Of a stretch of DNA of 13,910 nt, positions 12,729 through 13,910 are shown in pieces (position 1 is the stretch's first letter; every line of letters begins with the position of its first letter). The stretch is from NCBI GenBank assembly GCA_964568395.1, contig CAZMPN010000028.1:1-13910 (forward strand). The letters are read 5' to 3'. The position numbers and the translations under genes were made by a program. Source of the DNA: UBA6016 sp964568395. Lineage in GTDB: Bacteria; Campylobacterota; Campylobacteria; Campylobacterales; UBA6016. Below the pieces are notes generated by a model. The model was not told the origin of the DNA and ran no database searches. It saw nothing but the letters and a program-made list of their open reading frames with translations.

Positions 12729-13910
12729 TTATTTTTTAGCTGTTGACGCAAAAATTACCTTAAACTCATCAAGCGCTTTTCTTAGAACTTCTTCGTTTTC
12801 TTTGTCGATTTGTTTTTTAGCTCTAATATCTTCAAATATTTGAGGATATTTAGAATCGATAAACTCGTAAAGCTCTGCTTCGTAAGTCGTTACCTCTTTC
12901 GGGTTCATGCCGTCAAGGTATCCGGCGTTACCCGCGAATATTAGGCATACTTGTTTTTCGATTGCGATAGGAGCGTAAGGTCCTTGTTTTAGAACTTCAA
13001 CCATTCTAAGACCTCTTTCAAGCTGGTTTCTACTTACTTCGTCAAGGTCAGAAGCAAATTGAGCAAACGCTTGAAGCTCTCTAAATTGTGCAAGGTCAAG
13101 TCTTAGCGTACCGGCAACTTGTTTTGTCGCTTTTATTTGAGCGGCGCCGCCAACCCTGGAAACCGAGATACCTACGTTAATAGCCGGTCTAACACCTGCG
13201 TTGAATAGGTCCGTCTCAAGGAATATCTGACCATCGGTAATCGAAATAACGTTTGTCGGGATATACGCAGATACGTCGCCCGCTTGAGTTTCGATAATCG
13301 GTAGAGCGGTAAGGCTTCCCGCGCCAAGTTGGTCGTTAACTTTCGCAGCTCTCTCAAGAAGTCTTGAGTGGATGTAGAATACGTCGCCCGGATAAGCTTC
13401 CCTGCCTGGAGGTCTTCTTAGAAGTAGGGACATCTCTCTGTACGCTACCGCATGTTTTGACAAGTCATCATATACGATAAGAGCGTGTTTTGCGTTATCT
13501 CTGAAGTATTCCCCGATTGTAACGCCGCAGTATGGAGCAAGGAACTGAAGGGCGGAGCTTTCAGAAGCGGTAGCCGCAACAACAGTCGTGTATTCCATAG
13601 CGCCGTGTTCTTCAAGAGTTTTAACAACTTGAGCAACGCTTGATTGTTTTTGGCCGATGGCAACATATATACAATATACGCCTTGACCTTTTTGGTTGAT
13701 GATAGTATCTAGCGCAACAGTAGTTTTACCAGTTTGTCTGTCGCCGATGATAAGCTCTCTTTGGCCTCTGCCGATTGGCACAAGCGCGTCGATTGCTTTG
13801 ATACCTGTTTGAAGCGGCTCATGAACAGATTTTCTAGCCATGATGCCAAGCGCTTTTTCTTCTATAAATCTAGTTTCAGAAGCAGCTATAGGGCCTTTGC
13901 CGTCGATTGG
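12729..13910 (-). CDS. atpA: ATP synthase F1 subunit alpha, N-terminus beyond the window
   Basis: The frame stays open to the right edge, so the first part of the gene (about 110 residues, given a usual length near 500) is missing; 393 residues are visible. Upstream of an internal ATG at 13841 the frame reads PIDGKGPIAA then RFIEEKALGI, which is normal alpha-subunit sequence. Next come the nucleotide-binding P-loop GDRQTGKT, the Walker B region LIVYDDLSKHA, the segment LLLRRPPGREAYPGD, and ISVSRVGGAAQ with the arginine finger that contacts the catalytic site on the neighbouring beta subunit. The alpha subunit alternates with beta in the F1 hexamer and holds the non-catalytic sites. Nothing unusual is seen. 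Confidence 0.98.
   Translation of the reverse strand, partial: PIDGKGPIAASETRFIEEKALGIMARKSVHEPLQTGIKAIDALVPIGRGQRELIIGDRQTGKTTVALDTIINQKGQGVYCIYVAIGQKQSSVAQVVKTLEEHGAMEYTTVVAATASESSALQFLAPYCGVTIGEYFRDNAKHALIVYDDLSKHAVAYREMSLLLRRPPGREAYPGDVFYIHSRLLERAAKVNDQLGAGSLTALPIIETQAGDVSAYIPTNVISITDGQIFLETDLFNAGVRPAINVGISVSRVGGAAQIKATKQVAGTLRLDLAQFRELQAFAQFASDLDEVSRNQLERGLRMVEVLKQGPYAPIAIEKQVCLIFAGNAGYLDGMNPKEVTTYEAELYEFIDSKYPQIFEDIRAKKQIDKENEEVLRKALDEFKVIFASTAKK

Noticed and set aside
1..13910. Mobile element, CRISPR array, tRNA or defence system
   Set aside because: No transposase, integrase, direct-repeat array, cloverleaf or defence-family motif was seen; apart from two small membrane proteins the genes are known housekeeping families.

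Overview
The window looks like chromosomal DNA of a Campylobacterota bacterium, most probably a Campylobacter of moderate G+C (judged by eye in the mid-40s percent, well above C. jejuni), such as the concisus/curvus/rectus/showae group. The reasons are the gene order atpA-atpG-atpD-atpC-tolQ-tolR-tolA-tolB-pal-cpoB-slyD-fabD-mtnN-ttcA-like, which from memory matches C. jejuni Cj0105-Cj0118, an Omp18-like Pal, a BioV-type biotin esterase, and a second FtsH-like protein. The species call is inference. There is no RNA gene, CRISPR array, insertion sequence or phage gene, and no gene-free stretch longer than about 80 bases.

Plus strand (1-1643): a tight three-gene run of the 3' end of an FtsH-like AAA protein whose M41 zinc-protease motif is destroyed, bioV (pimeloyl-ACP methyl ester esterase, biotin) overlapping it by 11 bases, and mogA (molybdopterin adenylyltransferase) 3 bases later. 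This run meets the minus-strand genes head-on at 1643/1647, where a perfect 9-bp hairpin contains both stop codons.

Minus strand, read from right to left: the F1 ATP synthase genes atpA (5' end cut by the window edge), atpG, atpD and atpC; then, with a one-base stop/start overlap and no visible terminator, the Tol-Pal envelope system tolQ-tolR-tolA-tolB, pal (own extended -10 promoter candidate) and cpoB. TolQ/TolR form the proton-driven motor, TolA spans the periplasm, TolB and Pal tie it to the outer membrane and peptidoglycan, and CpoB is the periplasmic accessory. The motor spends proton-motive force, which the adjacent ATP synthase also uses.

The last minus-strand block is slyD (prolyl isomerase/metallochaperone), fabD (malonyl transfer in fatty acid synthesis, TTG start), mtnN (MTA/SAH/aminodeoxyfutalosine nucleosidase), a TtcA-like PP-loop protein missing part of the usual iron-sulfur cysteine set, a DUF4282 membrane protein and an unrecognised two-helix membrane protein. 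These six are mostly overlapping or a few bases apart and look co-transcribed. The items most worth a second look are the degenerate FtsH, the short BioV, the cysteine-depleted TtcA and the paired small membrane proteins.
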